Assembly: GCF_029577735.1 (NCBI RefSeq)
Contig: NZ_JARQTO010000001.1
Span: 248,001-312,000, forward strand
Direction: 5' to 3'
Length of the DNA stretch: 64,000 nt
Origin: Exercitatus varius
Lineage (GTDB): Bacteria > Pseudomonadota > Gammaproteobacteria > Enterobacterales > Pasteurellaceae
Part shown: in pieces, positions 16,364 to 24,619 of the stretch
How positions within the stretch are numbered: the first letter of the stretch is position 1
Layout of the letters: every line of letters begins with the position of its first letter
The notes under the pieces: generated by a model
Seen by the model: only the letters and a program-made list of their open reading frames with translations
What the model was told of the DNA's origin: nothing
The model's database searches: none
Position numbers and translations under genes: made by a program

Positions 16364-17476
16364 ATGCGGTTTGTTGATGAATTCCGCGCTCCGGAACTGG
16401 CCGCAAGTCTGGTACAACGGCTGAAAAAACTCATGAAAAATTTACCGCACTTTACGGCGGAAAATCCGTTATATTTAATGGAAGTCTGCGGCGGTCATAC
16501 CCATACGATCTTCAAATTCGGGCTGGATCGTCTGTTGCCGCCGTCCGTTGAATTTATTCACGGCCCCGGTTGCCCGGTTTGCGTGTTGCCGATGGGACGG
16601 ATTGACGTTTGCATTGAAATCGCGGAAAAACCGAATGTGATTTTCTGTACCTTCGGCGACGCTATGCGGGTGAAAGGACGCAAAGGTTCGTTGCTGGAAG
16701 CCAAAGGGCGAGGTGCGGACGTTCGTATTGTGTATTCGCCGTTGGACGCTTTAACTCTGGCGCGGAATAATCCGGATAAACAAGTGGTGTTTTTTTCCCT
16801 GGGTTTTGAAACTACCATGCCAAGTACGGCAGTCACGCTGCAACAGGCAAAAAAACAGGACGTACGGAATTTTCGTATTGTGTGTCAGAACATCACGATT
16901 ATTCCGACTCTGCGCAGTCTGCTGTCGCAGGATCAAATCAAAATAGACGGATTTATCGCGCCGGGACATGTTAGCATGGTGATTGGTTCGCAACCTTATC
17001 AAACGTTGTGCGACCAATTTCATAAACCTTTTGTTATTACCGGTTTCGAACCGCTGGACATTTTGCAATCTATCGTGATGTTGGTGCAGCAATTTGCGGA
17101 CGGACGTTGCGAAGTAGAGAATCAGTACAAACGTATCGTGCATGAGAACGGTAATGCTTTGGCGCAACGCGCCATAGCGGAGGTTTTTCAACCGAAAGCC
17201 CGTAGCGAATGGCGCGGATTGGGCGAAATCGAAGAATCGGGCGTGGAATTGACGCCGGCATATCGTCAATTTGATGCGGAAATTTATTTTCACAGTCAGC
17301 CCCAACGCGTGGCGGACGATCCCGATTCCCGCTGCGGCGATGTGCTGACGGGCAAATGCAAACCCGCCGATTGTCCGTTGTTCGGGACGGGCTGTAATCC
17401 TGATAACGCTTACGGCGCATTAATGGTGTCTTCCGAAGGCGCCTGTGCGGCATATTATCAATACCGCCGGGAATAA
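16364..17476 (+). CDS. hypD: Hydrogenase maturation protein HypD
   Basis: A 370-residue [4Fe-4S] scaffold on which the Fe(CN)2CO group is assembled with a HypC-type partner. Conserved: EVCGGHTHTIFKFGL, HGPGCPVCVLP, GFETTMPSTA, PGHVSMVIGS and the C-terminal cysteine cluster (SRCGDVLTGKCKPADCPLFGTGC). It follows hypB with 1 nt between. Its obligate partner HypC is not in this operon, so a HybG/HypC must be encoded elsewhere for it to work. Confidence 0.97.
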   Translation: MRFVDEFRAPELAASLVQRLKKLMKNLPHFTAENPLYLMEVCGGHTHTIFKFGLDRLLPPSVEFIHGPGCPVCVLPMGRIDVCIEIAEKPNVIFCTFGDAMRVKGRKGSLLEAKGRGADVRIVYSPLDALTLARNNPDKQVVFFSLGFETTMPSTAVTLQQAKKQDVRNFRIVCQNITIIPTLRSLLSQDQIKIDGFIAPGHVSMVIGSQPYQTLCDQFHKPFVITGFEPLDILQSIVMLVQQFADGRCEVENQYKRIVHENGNALAQRAIAEVFQPKARSEWRGLGEIEESGVELTPAYRQFDAEIYFHSQPQRVADDPDSRCGDVLTGKCKPADCPLFGTGCNPDNAYGALMVSSEGACAAYYQYRRE

Positions 17477-17504
17477 GCGCCCGCCGGGTTAAAACAAAGG
17501 TTGA

Positions 17505-17529
17505 TGAGGCATACGAAAGGTATGCCTCA
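17505..17529 (+). other. Hairpin between hypD and hypE
   Basis: A 10-bp perfect stem TGAGGCATAC / GTATGCCTCA with a GAAAG loop in the 94-nt spacer. No T-run follows, so it is more likely an mRNA processing or stability element than a terminator. Confidence 0.45.
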
Positions 17530-17570
17530 ATGGTTTCAATTTTATTGCAGTCAATCACAAAAGGATTCTT

Positions 17571-18584
17571 ATGACTGATTTTATCACCATGGCGCACGGC
17601 AACGGCGGTGCGGCAATGCAAAAACTGATCCGGGAATATTTTTTCGACGCGTTTAACAATCCCATTCTCGCGCAAGGAGAAGATCAGGCCCGCATTCCTT
17701 TAGATGAACTGACAAAGCGCGGTCAAAAATTAGCCTTTTCTACCGACAGTTTCGTTATCGATCCGATTTTTTTCCCCGGCGGCAATATCGGTAAATTAGC
17801 GGTTTGCGGCACGGCGAATGACATCGCCGTGGGCGGCGCGGTGCCAAAATATTTATCCTGCGGATTTATTTTGGAAGAAGGTTTGCCGTTGAGTGAATTG
17901 AAAACCATCATTCAGGCTATGGCGGAAACCTGTCAAAAAGCCGGCATTCAGGTGGTAACGGGCGATACCAAAGTGGTGCAAAAAGGCGCCGTGGATAAAA
18001 TTTTCATCAATACCGGCGGCATTGGCGTGATTCCCGAAAATCTTGACTGGGGCGCTCACCGCATTGAAGCGGGCGATCAAATTATCATTAGCGGCACCAT
18101 CGGCGATCACGGCGCGACGATTTTAAACTTACGGGAAAATCTCGGCATTCAGACGGCATTGCAAAGCGATTGCGCCGTGCTGACGCCGTTAATTGATTTG
18201 CTTCGTCCGATTGACGGAATAAAAGCCGTGCGCGATGCCACGCGCGGTGGCGTGAATGCCGTGTTGCACGAATATGCGCAAGCTCGAGACCTGGGCATGC
18301 GCATTGAAGAAGCGGCGTTACCGATTCGCAGCGAAGTTCGCGGAATCTGTGAAATTCTGGGGCTGGAAGCGTTAAATTTCGCCAACGAAGGGAAGTTGGT
18401 GATTATTGCCAAAGCTGAAAAAACAGCGGAAATTCTGACCGCACTTCACAGCCATCAATTAGGCCAAAATGCCGCCCTCATCGGCGAGGTGACCGAAGAC
18501 AAAAAAGTGCGTTTGGCGGGAATTTTCGGACAAAGCCGTTTACTGGATTTACCCACCAACGAACCGTTGCCGAGAATTTGTTAA
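17571..18584 (+). CDS. hypE: Hydrogenase maturation carbamoyl dehydratase HypE
   Basis: A 337-residue PurM-like ATPase that converts the C-terminal thiocarboxamide to thiocyanate, the donor of the CN ligands. The protein ends exactly in the required PRIC motif, whose last cysteine is the carrier. The N-terminal AHGNGGAAMQKLI and the DATRGGVNAVLHE segment are typical. E. coli HypE is of almost the same length. It lies 94 nt after hypD and is presumed to be in the same operon. Confidence 0.97.
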   Translation: MTDFITMAHGNGGAAMQKLIREYFFDAFNNPILAQGEDQARIPLDELTKRGQKLAFSTDSFVIDPIFFPGGNIGKLAVCGTANDIAVGGAVPKYLSCGFILEEGLPLSELKTIIQAMAETCQKAGIQVVTGDTKVVQKGAVDKIFINTGGIGVIPENLDWGAHRIEAGDQIIISGTIGDHGATILNLRENLGIQTALQSDCAVLTPLIDLLRPIDGIKAVRDATRGGVNAVLHEYAQARDLGMRIEEAALPIRSEVRGICEILGLEALNFANEGKLVIIAKAEKTAEILTALHSHQLGQNAALIGEVTEDKKVRLAGIFGQSRLLDLPTNEPLPRIC

Positions 18585-18679
18585 GATTTCATTAAAATCT
18601 GCGTCGCCATTCGTCGAAAGCATACCGGCTTTGAGACGCAGATAAAAAAGTGCGGTCAGTTTTTTCATTGTTTTTGTGA

Positions 18680-19165
18680 TTATTTTGTTGGCATGTTCGT
18701 CAATTTAGCGACGGGGTTGAGGAATATTAAAGGTTCGTCGCCGATATTTTTCAAGGCATGAGATTGCCCCGGCCGGGCGATGGTAATGTCGCCGGCTTCT
18801 ACCGCCGTTTCTTTACCGTTTCCGTCAGTAAATAACCCTTTGCCGGATACGATAATGTAAACGTCTTCGTTGTCATTGTGTTTGTGCAAACCGATTGACG
18901 CTCCTTTCGGCAGGGTAAGCCAGCCGATTTCTTTGAACGCATCCCGACTGTCTGTTTGGTGGCGAGTGAAAGCGAAATCTCCTAACAATTCGCCTTCGCC
19001 GCCTGCGGTTTTCTCACGATTCCATTTAAGCAAATCCGCTTTTTTGTACACCTGAACGGCGCGATTCAACTTGACGTCGTTTGCACCGTTTGCTTCCGCC
19101 GCAGCAAAACGGACGAAGCCGGCGGCAATCACAGCGATTAAATATAAAGATATTTTATTTTTCAT
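18680..19165 (-). CDS. Secreted cupin-domain protein
   Basis: A 161-residue protein with a signal peptide (MKNKISLYLIAVIAAGF, cleavage near AAA) and a cupin_2 beta-barrel. Metal-ligand motif 1 is H-K-H-N-D-N-E-D-V-Y and motif 2 is GQSHALKNIG. The start at 19165 has AGGAGG just upstream; the longer frame does not. Such periplasmic cupins may bind a metal and a small molecule; no substrate can be assigned. Confidence 0.7.
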   Translation of the reverse strand: MKNKISLYLIAVIAAGFVRFAAAEANGANDVKLNRAVQVYKKADLLKWNREKTAGGEGELLGDFAFTRHQTDSRDAFKEIGWLTLPKGASIGLHKHNDNEDVYIIVSGKGLFTDGNGKETAVEAGDITIARPGQSHALKNIGDEPLIFLNPVAKLTNMPTK

Positions 19166-19245
19166 ATGAGCCTCCTGCGGGCGTTGGAATAACATTTTTC
19201 GATCAAAGTGCGGGCAAAATTTTCATTGTTTTTTCGACGGAGAAT

Positions 19246-19280
19246 AAAAAAGAGCCGATAAAATACCCGCTCTTTTTCTC
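19246..19280 (-). terminator. Terminator of zapG/yhcB
   Basis: AAAAGAGC/GCTCTTTT stem between zapG and the cupin gene, followed by T's on the minus strand. Confidence 0.6.
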
Positions 19281-19289
19281 TTGATTTGA

Positions 19290-19697
19290 TTAGCGTTCCG
19301 CTTTAAACAGACCGGAAGAACCTTCCGAATAATCCCGCGGCTGATGATCTTTCTCAACGGCGGCGGTGGATTTATCGGAATTCATAAAACTTTGCAGGAA
19401 CAATCCTTTAGTTTTGGCATCCGGCATTAATTCGTCGGAAGATTTCGCCATATGACGGTAAATTTTCTGATAATCCTGCGCCAGCACTTTAAATAAATCG
19501 GCACTTTCCGCAAAGTGTTTTTCCAGCAATTCTTCCTGTTTTTGCAGGGCGGATTTGGTTTGTTGCAATTCGCTTTCGGTTTGCGCCTGTTTTTTAACCG
19601 AACCTTTGGTGAGGCGCAAAATGAGATAAGTTATGACAACGCCCACGCCGAGCCCAATGCCTGCGGCTTGCCACATTTCAGTCGTCCAGGTTTGCAT
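19290..19697 (-). CDS. zapG: Inner-membrane division/envelope factor ZapG (YhcB, DUF1043)
   Basis: A 135-residue protein with one N-terminal membrane span (about residues 11-28), a coiled-coil (about 35-75) and the conserved tail PRDYSEGSSGL. Size and tail match E. coli YhcB/ZapG (132 aa), which links cell division, envelope growth and shape. It is the last core gene before the AT-rich accessory region. Confidence 0.88.
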   Translation of the reverse strand: MQTWTTEMWQAAGIGLGVGVVITYLILRLTKGSVKKQAQTESELQQTKSALQKQEELLEKHFAESADLFKVLAQDYQKIYRHMAKSSDELMPDAKTKGLFLQSFMNSDKSTAAVEKDHQPRDYSEGSSGLFKAER

Positions 19698-19917
19698 AAA
19701 TGCCTCCTTTTTTTATTTTTGTTTTATCATAACGGGAAAATCGGCGTTTGTCTTGTCTGACTTGTGGGTTATTTGCGGTAGATCACATTTCCGCCGAATG
19801 AAACGTAAACCGCCCGAACTTAAGGTGAATTTTCTAGGAAATGCGATTAGCCTATTAAAAAATATCTGCTCATATATTAATCATTTGATATACATTTCGT
19901 AAAAACTTACAATTACT

Positions 19918-19947
19918 TTACATTAGTTTACTTTACTTTGTTATAAT
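19918..19947 (+). promoter_or_regulatory. Probable promoter of the WYL operon
   Basis: TTACAT (19918-19923), an 18-bp spacer and a perfect TATAAT (19942-19947), interleaved with the TTTACTTT direct repeats, which could be operator half-sites. Confidence 0.45.
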
Positions 19948-20016
19948 TTACTTTATAGTTAAGCTAATTTTTTAAAATCTTAAAAACAGTTTTTTCTGAC
20001 ATAACCTGTCAATTTC

Positions 20017-20037
20017 ATTTTCTAAAATTTAGAAAAT
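20017..20037 (+). promoter_or_regulatory. 21-bp palindrome, candidate operator for the WYL regulator
   Basis: Perfect inverted repeat with arms TTTTCTAAA and TTTAGAAAA around a single A, extended by an A/T pair at the ends. It lies 21 nt upstream of the regulator's ATG, in the 5' leader. Position and symmetry suit autorepression by a dimeric winged-helix regulator. Confidence 0.5.
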
Positions 20038-20058
20038 TTTAATCCAATAGGAACCAAT

Positions 20059-20955
20059 ATGGCTGATGAAAAACTTGCTTTTCGACTAGCCGATATACTA
20101 ATTCGTCTTAACCGAGGCGAACGGCTTAATGCAAAAAAACTCGCCGAACAATATAGCATTTCCGAAAGAACGATTCGTCGCGATTTAACGGAACGTTTTG
20201 CATTTCTGAATTGGAATGAAGATAAGCATCCTTATTATCAACTCGATCGTAAAAAACTCGGGCATTTAACACCTGACGATATTCAACGTTTTGCTAAATT
20301 TGCCAGTATCAGCCAATTATTTCCTAAAATCGATCGCACTTTTTATGAAGAAAAATTGTTGCAATCCGTGCAAGTGAAAGGCTTGCAATATGAAGACATC
20401 AGCCATTATGGAAGAGAATTTGATATGGTGAAAAGTGCGGTGGAAAATCATCGTGTTTTGATATTCAAATACAGCAAAAACAATGGCGAAATCAAACATT
20501 ACCAAATTGCACCTTATTCGCTTCTAAACAAAAACGGTGTGTGGTATGTCATCGGTACCGACCAAGGCAAACAAAAAACCTTTTGTTTCACTCAAATGAG
20601 TCTGTTGCGCGAGCTTCCCGAAACCTTTACGCCCGACGAAAATTTGGTACGAAGCATCAAAGAAAACGACAGCTTATCCCACGGTAACCAACTCGCTGAA
20701 GTAATTATCCAAGTATCAAAATTTGCTGCACCTTATTTCTTACGTCGCAATTTATTGCCCAATCAAGAATTAGTGAGAAAACTCGACTACGGCGGATTAA
20801 TTCTCGCCTGTCCCAATGTAAATGAAATGGATGTTATTCCTTTGGTGCAATATTGGATTCCGCATTTGGTGATTATTTCACCGCAGGAATTGCAGCAACA
20901 AATTGAACAAAAACTGCGTAACTATTTAACGATTGGCAGAATATTCAGAAAATAA
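20059..20955 (+). CDS. WYL-domain transcriptional regulator (CapW/BrxR-like architecture)
   Basis: A 298-residue protein with an N-terminal DeoR-type winged helix (about residues 8-60; AEQYSISERTIRRDL is the recognition helix), a WYL domain (about 125-200, with NGVWYVIGTD) and a C-terminal WCX-like extension. This order and size match CapW and BrxR, repressors that sit at the head of phage-defence operons, but also generic YafY-type regulators. It is first of four genes, separated from the next by 13 nt. A USS core (20433-20441) lies in frame. Confidence 0.8.
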   Translation: MADEKLAFRLADILIRLNRGERLNAKKLAEQYSISERTIRRDLTERFAFLNWNEDKHPYYQLDRKKLGHLTPDDIQRFAKFASISQLFPKIDRTFYEEKLLQSVQVKGLQYEDISHYGREFDMVKSAVENHRVLIFKYSKNNGEIKHYQIAPYSLLNKNGVWYVIGTDQGKQKTFCFTQMSLLRELPETFTPDENLVRSIKENDSLSHGNQLAEVIIQVSKFAAPYFLRRNLLPNQELVRKLDYGGLILACPNVNEMDVIPLVQYWIPHLVIISPQELQQQIEQKLRNYLTIGRIFRK

Positions 20956-20968
20956 ATTTATTAAATAT

Positions 20969-21454
20969 ATGAACCTATTAATTGAAAAATTAAAATCCAC
21001 TTGTTCTCAAAACACTATTGCTGATCTAAATCCAGCTGCAACTGAAAAAGAAATTGCCATATTAGAGTTATCTATTGGGGTAAAACTACCAGCAGACTTT
21101 AAGGCATATTTGAAAATACATAATGGACAAAAAAGAAATGCCGTGGGGATATTTAATTGGTTACAAGCATTATCTACACAACGAATTCAAAAAGAGTAGC
21201 AAATATGGAAAGACCTATTAGATGCTGGAGAATTTAAAGATGTTATAGGAAATAGTTCACCTGAGATTAAAAATTCTTGGTGGAATATATCTTGGATTCC
21301 AATTACAACTCATGGCTATGGTAACAATATATGTATTGATCTTTCTCCTACTGAACTAGGACATAAAGGACAAATAATAGAAATTTGGCATGATGATGAT
21401 TTAAGACAGATTCTGACAAATAATTTTACTGAATGGCTAAAGTCCCTCATTTGA
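20969..21454 (+). pseudogene. SUKH (SMI1/KNR4) family protein interrupted by an amber codon
   Basis: The frame from ATG 20969 gives a SUKH N-terminal half (LNPAATEKEIAILELSIGV, LPADFKAYLKIHNG), reaches TAG at 21197-21199, and continues in the same frame to TGA at 21454 with the C-terminal half (NSWWNISWIPITTHGYGNNI, QIIEIWHDDD, FTEWLKSL). Only one base separates TAG from the TGG (Trp) that would be usual after IQKE, and the total of 161 codons suits the family. SUKH proteins are often immunity proteins to toxin nucleases; here the next gene encodes an HNH nuclease. A sequencing error or recent nonsense mutation are both possible. Confidence 0.8.
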
Positions 21455-21465
21455 AGGAATAAAAT

Positions 21466-23049
21466 ATGAATACTAAAGAAAAAACATTAAAACAAAAGCG
21501 ATTAGAGCAATTATTTCAAGAATGCCAGGATACTGTTATTTCGCAAACTCTTAGTGCTCTAGGATTGTGCAAAGGTATGTTTACCGATCGTGATGGAGGT
21601 AATGTAACTACACTAAAAAATTTTAAGCGAGAAGATAATAGTTACGTTCATGAACGAGATCATGCTAGCTATGAACAGGCAAACAAGAAGTTTGAACGTT
21701 CTGATTATACTGATCGCGCTTGGAATGAGAAAAAAGCAAAGTACAAAGCAGGTGGCATTGACAAATATACTGGGAAAGAGTTTGAGGATTCTACAAGTGT
21801 AGATTTGGATCATATTACTCCATTAAAAAAAATTGATTCAAATAAGAAATATCATCTTGCATATAATACAGGTACGGATAGCGGTAGAGAAAGATTGCGA
21901 GATATTGCAAATAATGACCAAAATCTTGCACCTACCAATGCCTCAATAAATAGAAGTAAAGGAAAGAAAACTAACTCTGAATTCCTTGAATCTACACCGA
22001 TCGAAAGAAAAAAAGAATTAGGTGTAAATGATGAATTAATGAAAAAAGAAGAAAAAAAATCTCAAAAATATATTGAATCTCAAGGTAACAAAGAATTATT
22101 AAAAAAACAAACAAAAGAAATCCTTTCCTCAGGTGGAGAACAAGCCATAGATATGGGAGTTAAGCAAGCATTCAGCTCACTAATGATTGAAGTTATAAAT
22201 ATCACATTTAATGAAGTTAAAATTATTGTAAGAGATGAAAATATTTTAGATAAGAAATCACTAAAACAGTTCAATAATAGAATAAAAAGAAATATAAGGG
22301 CTTTTATCTGTAAAGTTCCCGATATATTGAAAGATAGTATAAAAGGTGGAATTAGTGGTTTTCTGAGTAATCTATTTACGTTTATTATAAATAACTTTAT
22401 TTCAACTGCTAAAAAAATAGTTACCATGATACGTGAAGGCTTTCGAGCTATTTACCGAGTATTTAAAATGATATTTTTTCCACCGGAAGGTATGAGCAAA
22501 ACAGAAATATGGGCTAATGCTATAAAATTACTATCAACTACGCTTATTACGACATTTGCATTAACTTTTACAGATACAATTGCAGCTTTCTTAACTGTTA
22601 ACTTACCAATATTGACACCTATTGCTGATGTAATAGCATCTGTATTTATAGGAATCATAAGTGGTTTAGCAAGTGCTTTAATTAGCTATCTTATTGACTC
22701 ATTGTTAGATAAATTTATAGATCGGCATGATGAACAAATGATGGATATGTTGCTAGAACAAAGCGAAATAAGAGAAAAACTGGTTACAGATCTAATTACG
22801 TTCATAAATACTAGCGAGAAAAGTGTCCAGGTTTATACTCACATAATTCAACGCAATCAACTTATTTGTCAAAATTTTGCAACCATAGAAAATAATAATA
22901 CTGTAATACATTCAGGCATAAGTCAATCAGTTAAGAAAATTCAAAAAGTAACTGAGCAAACAAAATCACAAATAACTAAATCCATAGAAACTGTTAATTC
23001 TATTGAATCCAGCCAAATAGATATAGAAATATTTTTAGCCAATTATTAG
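21466..23049 (+). CDS. HNH nuclease with C-terminal membrane helices (unrecognised family)
   Basis: A 527-residue protein. Residues 95-170 form an HNH-type module: YTGKEF, then V-D-L-D115-H116-I-T-P-L, then DQNLAPTNASINRSKGKK with N153 and N162. A charged linker (170-220) leads to a region with amphipathic helices (about 285-340) and two strongly hydrophobic segments (about 355-378 and 382-412), then a helical tail. I know of no named family with this order. The gene is AT-rich, begins 11 nt after the SUKH frame with AGGA, and is 10 nt before the coiled-coil gene. A toxin or defence effector at the membrane is inferred. Confidence 0.7.
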   Translation: MNTKEKTLKQKRLEQLFQECQDTVISQTLSALGLCKGMFTDRDGGNVTTLKNFKREDNSYVHERDHASYEQANKKFERSDYTDRAWNEKKAKYKAGGIDKYTGKEFEDSTSVDLDHITPLKKIDSNKKYHLAYNTGTDSGRERLRDIANNDQNLAPTNASINRSKGKKTNSEFLESTPIERKKELGVNDELMKKEEKKSQKYIESQGNKELLKKQTKEILSSGGEQAIDMGVKQAFSSLMIEVINITFNEVKIIVRDENILDKKSLKQFNNRIKRNIRAFICKVPDILKDSIKGGISGFLSNLFTFIINNFISTAKKIVTMIREGFRAIYRVFKMIFFPPEGMSKTEIWANAIKLLSTTLITTFALTFTDTIAAFLTVNLPILTPIADVIASVFIGIISGLASALISYLIDSLLDKFIDRHDEQMMDMLLEQSEIREKLVTDLITFINTSEKSVQVYTHIIQRNQLICQNFATIENNNTVIHSGISQSVKKIQKVTEQTKSQITKSIETVNSIESSQIDIEIFLANY

Positions 23050-23059
23050 GAATACTGAT

Positions 23060-24007
23060 ATGACTCAACTGACAACTCAAAAAAGCAATATGGTAGTAAC
23101 TGCTCTTTCAAATATTGATATTCCATCAAATATTCTAGAGCAAGTGAATATTTCAGAACTTGTACGTGAAATACATCAAAGTCAGCAAGATGTTGTTTCT
23201 AGTAAAGATGCGCTTGTTAATGCTAGAGAAGAAAAAGAAAAAGGTAGTTTTTGGGAAAACTGGTGGTATAATCGAGATGATGCAATTAAACAAGCGAATG
23301 AAAACCTGTCTATGGCAGTTGGTGATTTATCATCTAATTCATCAAAATTAATGGTAGTTAATACTGCAATTTCTAAAGTTTTACTTGAGCAACAATCTCA
23401 ACTTGAGCAGCAGCAAATGAGATTAAGTGAGCAAGCTTATAAAATCGAAAAACAAAATTATGAAATTGCCGAGCAACAAGCAAAACTCGATCTAGCTAAT
23501 CAAGAACTGGCAGAACAACAAATTAAAATAAATGAAGCAAACAAAGGGTTAATGGAAGCTAAGGGAATCACTCAAGAGCAAGCATTAAAATTAGTCAATA
23601 TTGTTAAAAGAACCGAAGCCCTGGAAGATGATTTTAATGCTAAAATTTCCATATTCCAAGAAAACTTTGAGAATAATGTAAATGAGATTAATAATTCCAA
23701 TGTAAAATTACATGAAAAGTTAAATAACACTGTAAAAGAAATTGAAAAATCATTAATCAGTTATATTGATAATAAAAATGATAAAATTACATTTGAACTA
23801 TTACCAAATATAATACAAGACATAACATCAATAAATAACCAGTTAGAAAATATTAAAAAAAGCAAGAAAATAATTTATGATTTAGTGGCTAAGAATAGTA
23901 AAAGATATAAAATGTTTTCTTGGCTATTACTAATATTATTTATGATGGTAATTATTCTAAGTGGAATAAGTTACTGCTTAGTAAAAGGTATTGCAGTTAA
24001 TTTTTAG
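23060..24007 (+). CDS. Coiled-coil protein with C-terminal membrane anchor (unknown)
   Basis: A 315-residue protein. A long coiled-coil rich in Gln and Glu runs over about residues 95-215 (repeats such as QQSQLEQQQ and AEQQAKLDLANQELAEQQ), with more helix after it. One hydrophobic segment near 284-308 (FSWLLLILFMMVIILSG) should anchor it as a tail. No catalytic motif is seen. It follows the HNH gene by 10 nt with AGGA and precedes the operon terminator, so it is probably a partner, for example a sensor or scaffold, of the membrane HNH protein. Confidence 0.65.
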   Translation: MTQLTTQKSNMVVTALSNIDIPSNILEQVNISELVREIHQSQQDVVSSKDALVNAREEKEKGSFWENWWYNRDDAIKQANENLSMAVGDLSSNSSKLMVVNTAISKVLLEQQSQLEQQQMRLSEQAYKIEKQNYEIAEQQAKLDLANQELAEQQIKINEANKGLMEAKGITQEQALKLVNIVKRTEALEDDFNAKISIFQENFENNVNEINNSNVKLHEKLNNTVKEIEKSLISYIDNKNDKITFELLPNIIQDITSINNQLENIKKSKKIIYDLVAKNSKRYKMFSWLLLILFMMVIILSGISYCLVKGIAVNF

Positions 24008-24012
24008 TAACT

Positions 24013-24038
24013 AAGCGGGTATAGCCTGCTTTTCTTTT
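24013..24038 (+). terminator. Terminator of the WYL-HNH operon
   Basis: AAGCGGG (24013-24019) pairs with CCTGCTT (24025-24031; one G-U) around TATAG, followed by a T-rich run. It closes the four-gene unit 6 nt after its last stop codon. Confidence 0.65.
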
Positions 24039-24071
24039 AAATTTATCGAAATATAATTTTTATAAAAGTTA

Positions 24072-24375
24072 TTAAAATGCCTGTGGTTCATCAGCGAGAT
24101 CGACATCGATTGTGCTATATTGCACGCTGCTTTTTTACATCAGTAAAATGAATGATAGAAAAACGTGCTATTCCTTCAGATTTAAATTGATATTCACGAT
24201 AAGCTGTATCAGCCAGTTCTTTATCAATCACATCTCTAACATTCTCAAAGATGTGATTATTATAGAAAAATTGGTTTACACGTTAATCGTCTTTTGCTAC
24301 AAGATGATAAGTGAGTTTTTGTGTGTTAGGTTCATCATCAATAAACCCACATTGACAAATTAGCCTGTTTCGATA
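24072..24375 (-). pseudogene. Degraded gene remnant, family not recognised
   Basis: On the minus strand one frame gives a coherent protein-like stretch (ICQCGFIDDEPNTQKLTYHL, VAKDD, stop TAA, RVNQFFYNNHIFENVRDVI, DKELADTAYREYQFKSEG, IARFSIHFTDVKKQRA) and then needs a frameshift to continue as VQYSTIDVDLADEPQAF before a stop at 24072. One nonsense codon and one frameshift indicate decay. A plus-strand ORF over the same bases is its shadow. I cannot name the family. Confidence 0.5.
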
Positions 24376-24537
24376 TAAGAGCGATATTTAAAAAACTATG
24401 TAAAATTGGAGTTTTCATTGAACGTTGTTTTAATAATTAGGTTCTAGAATACGTGTTCATATTTTTCATTTTTACTTCCGTGAATTCTAGAGTGTAATCC
24501 TGTTTTATTGGTGACGTAAAGTGTGAAAGCTATTTTG

Positions 24538-24566
24538 TTGTGTATTATGCTTTATGCTTATATATT
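24538..24566 (+). promoter_or_regulatory. Probable promoter of the HEPN gene
   Basis: TTGTGT (24538-24543), a 17-bp spacer and TATATT (24561-24566), 54 nt before the start codon. The remaining bases from 24376 hold nothing else I can support. Confidence 0.4.
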
Positions 24567-24619
24567 GCAGTATGTTTATGCAATTAGATTTAACCTTTCT
24601 TTAAACAAGAGGTCATCAA

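Larger units (their letters stand above)
19698..20058. other. AT-rich control region upstream of the WYL operon
   Basis: No gene is seen. It holds direct repeats of a TTTACTTT-type unit (19912-19920, 19926-19940, 19946-19958), a promoter that overlaps them and a 21-bp palindrome. The first 150 nt also carry the zapG leader on the other strand. Confidence 0.6.

Noticed and set aside
24112..24363. Plus-strand ORF of 83 codons, hydrophobic and cysteine-rich
   Set aside because: It is the antisense shadow of the degraded minus-strand gene and has no ribosome site.
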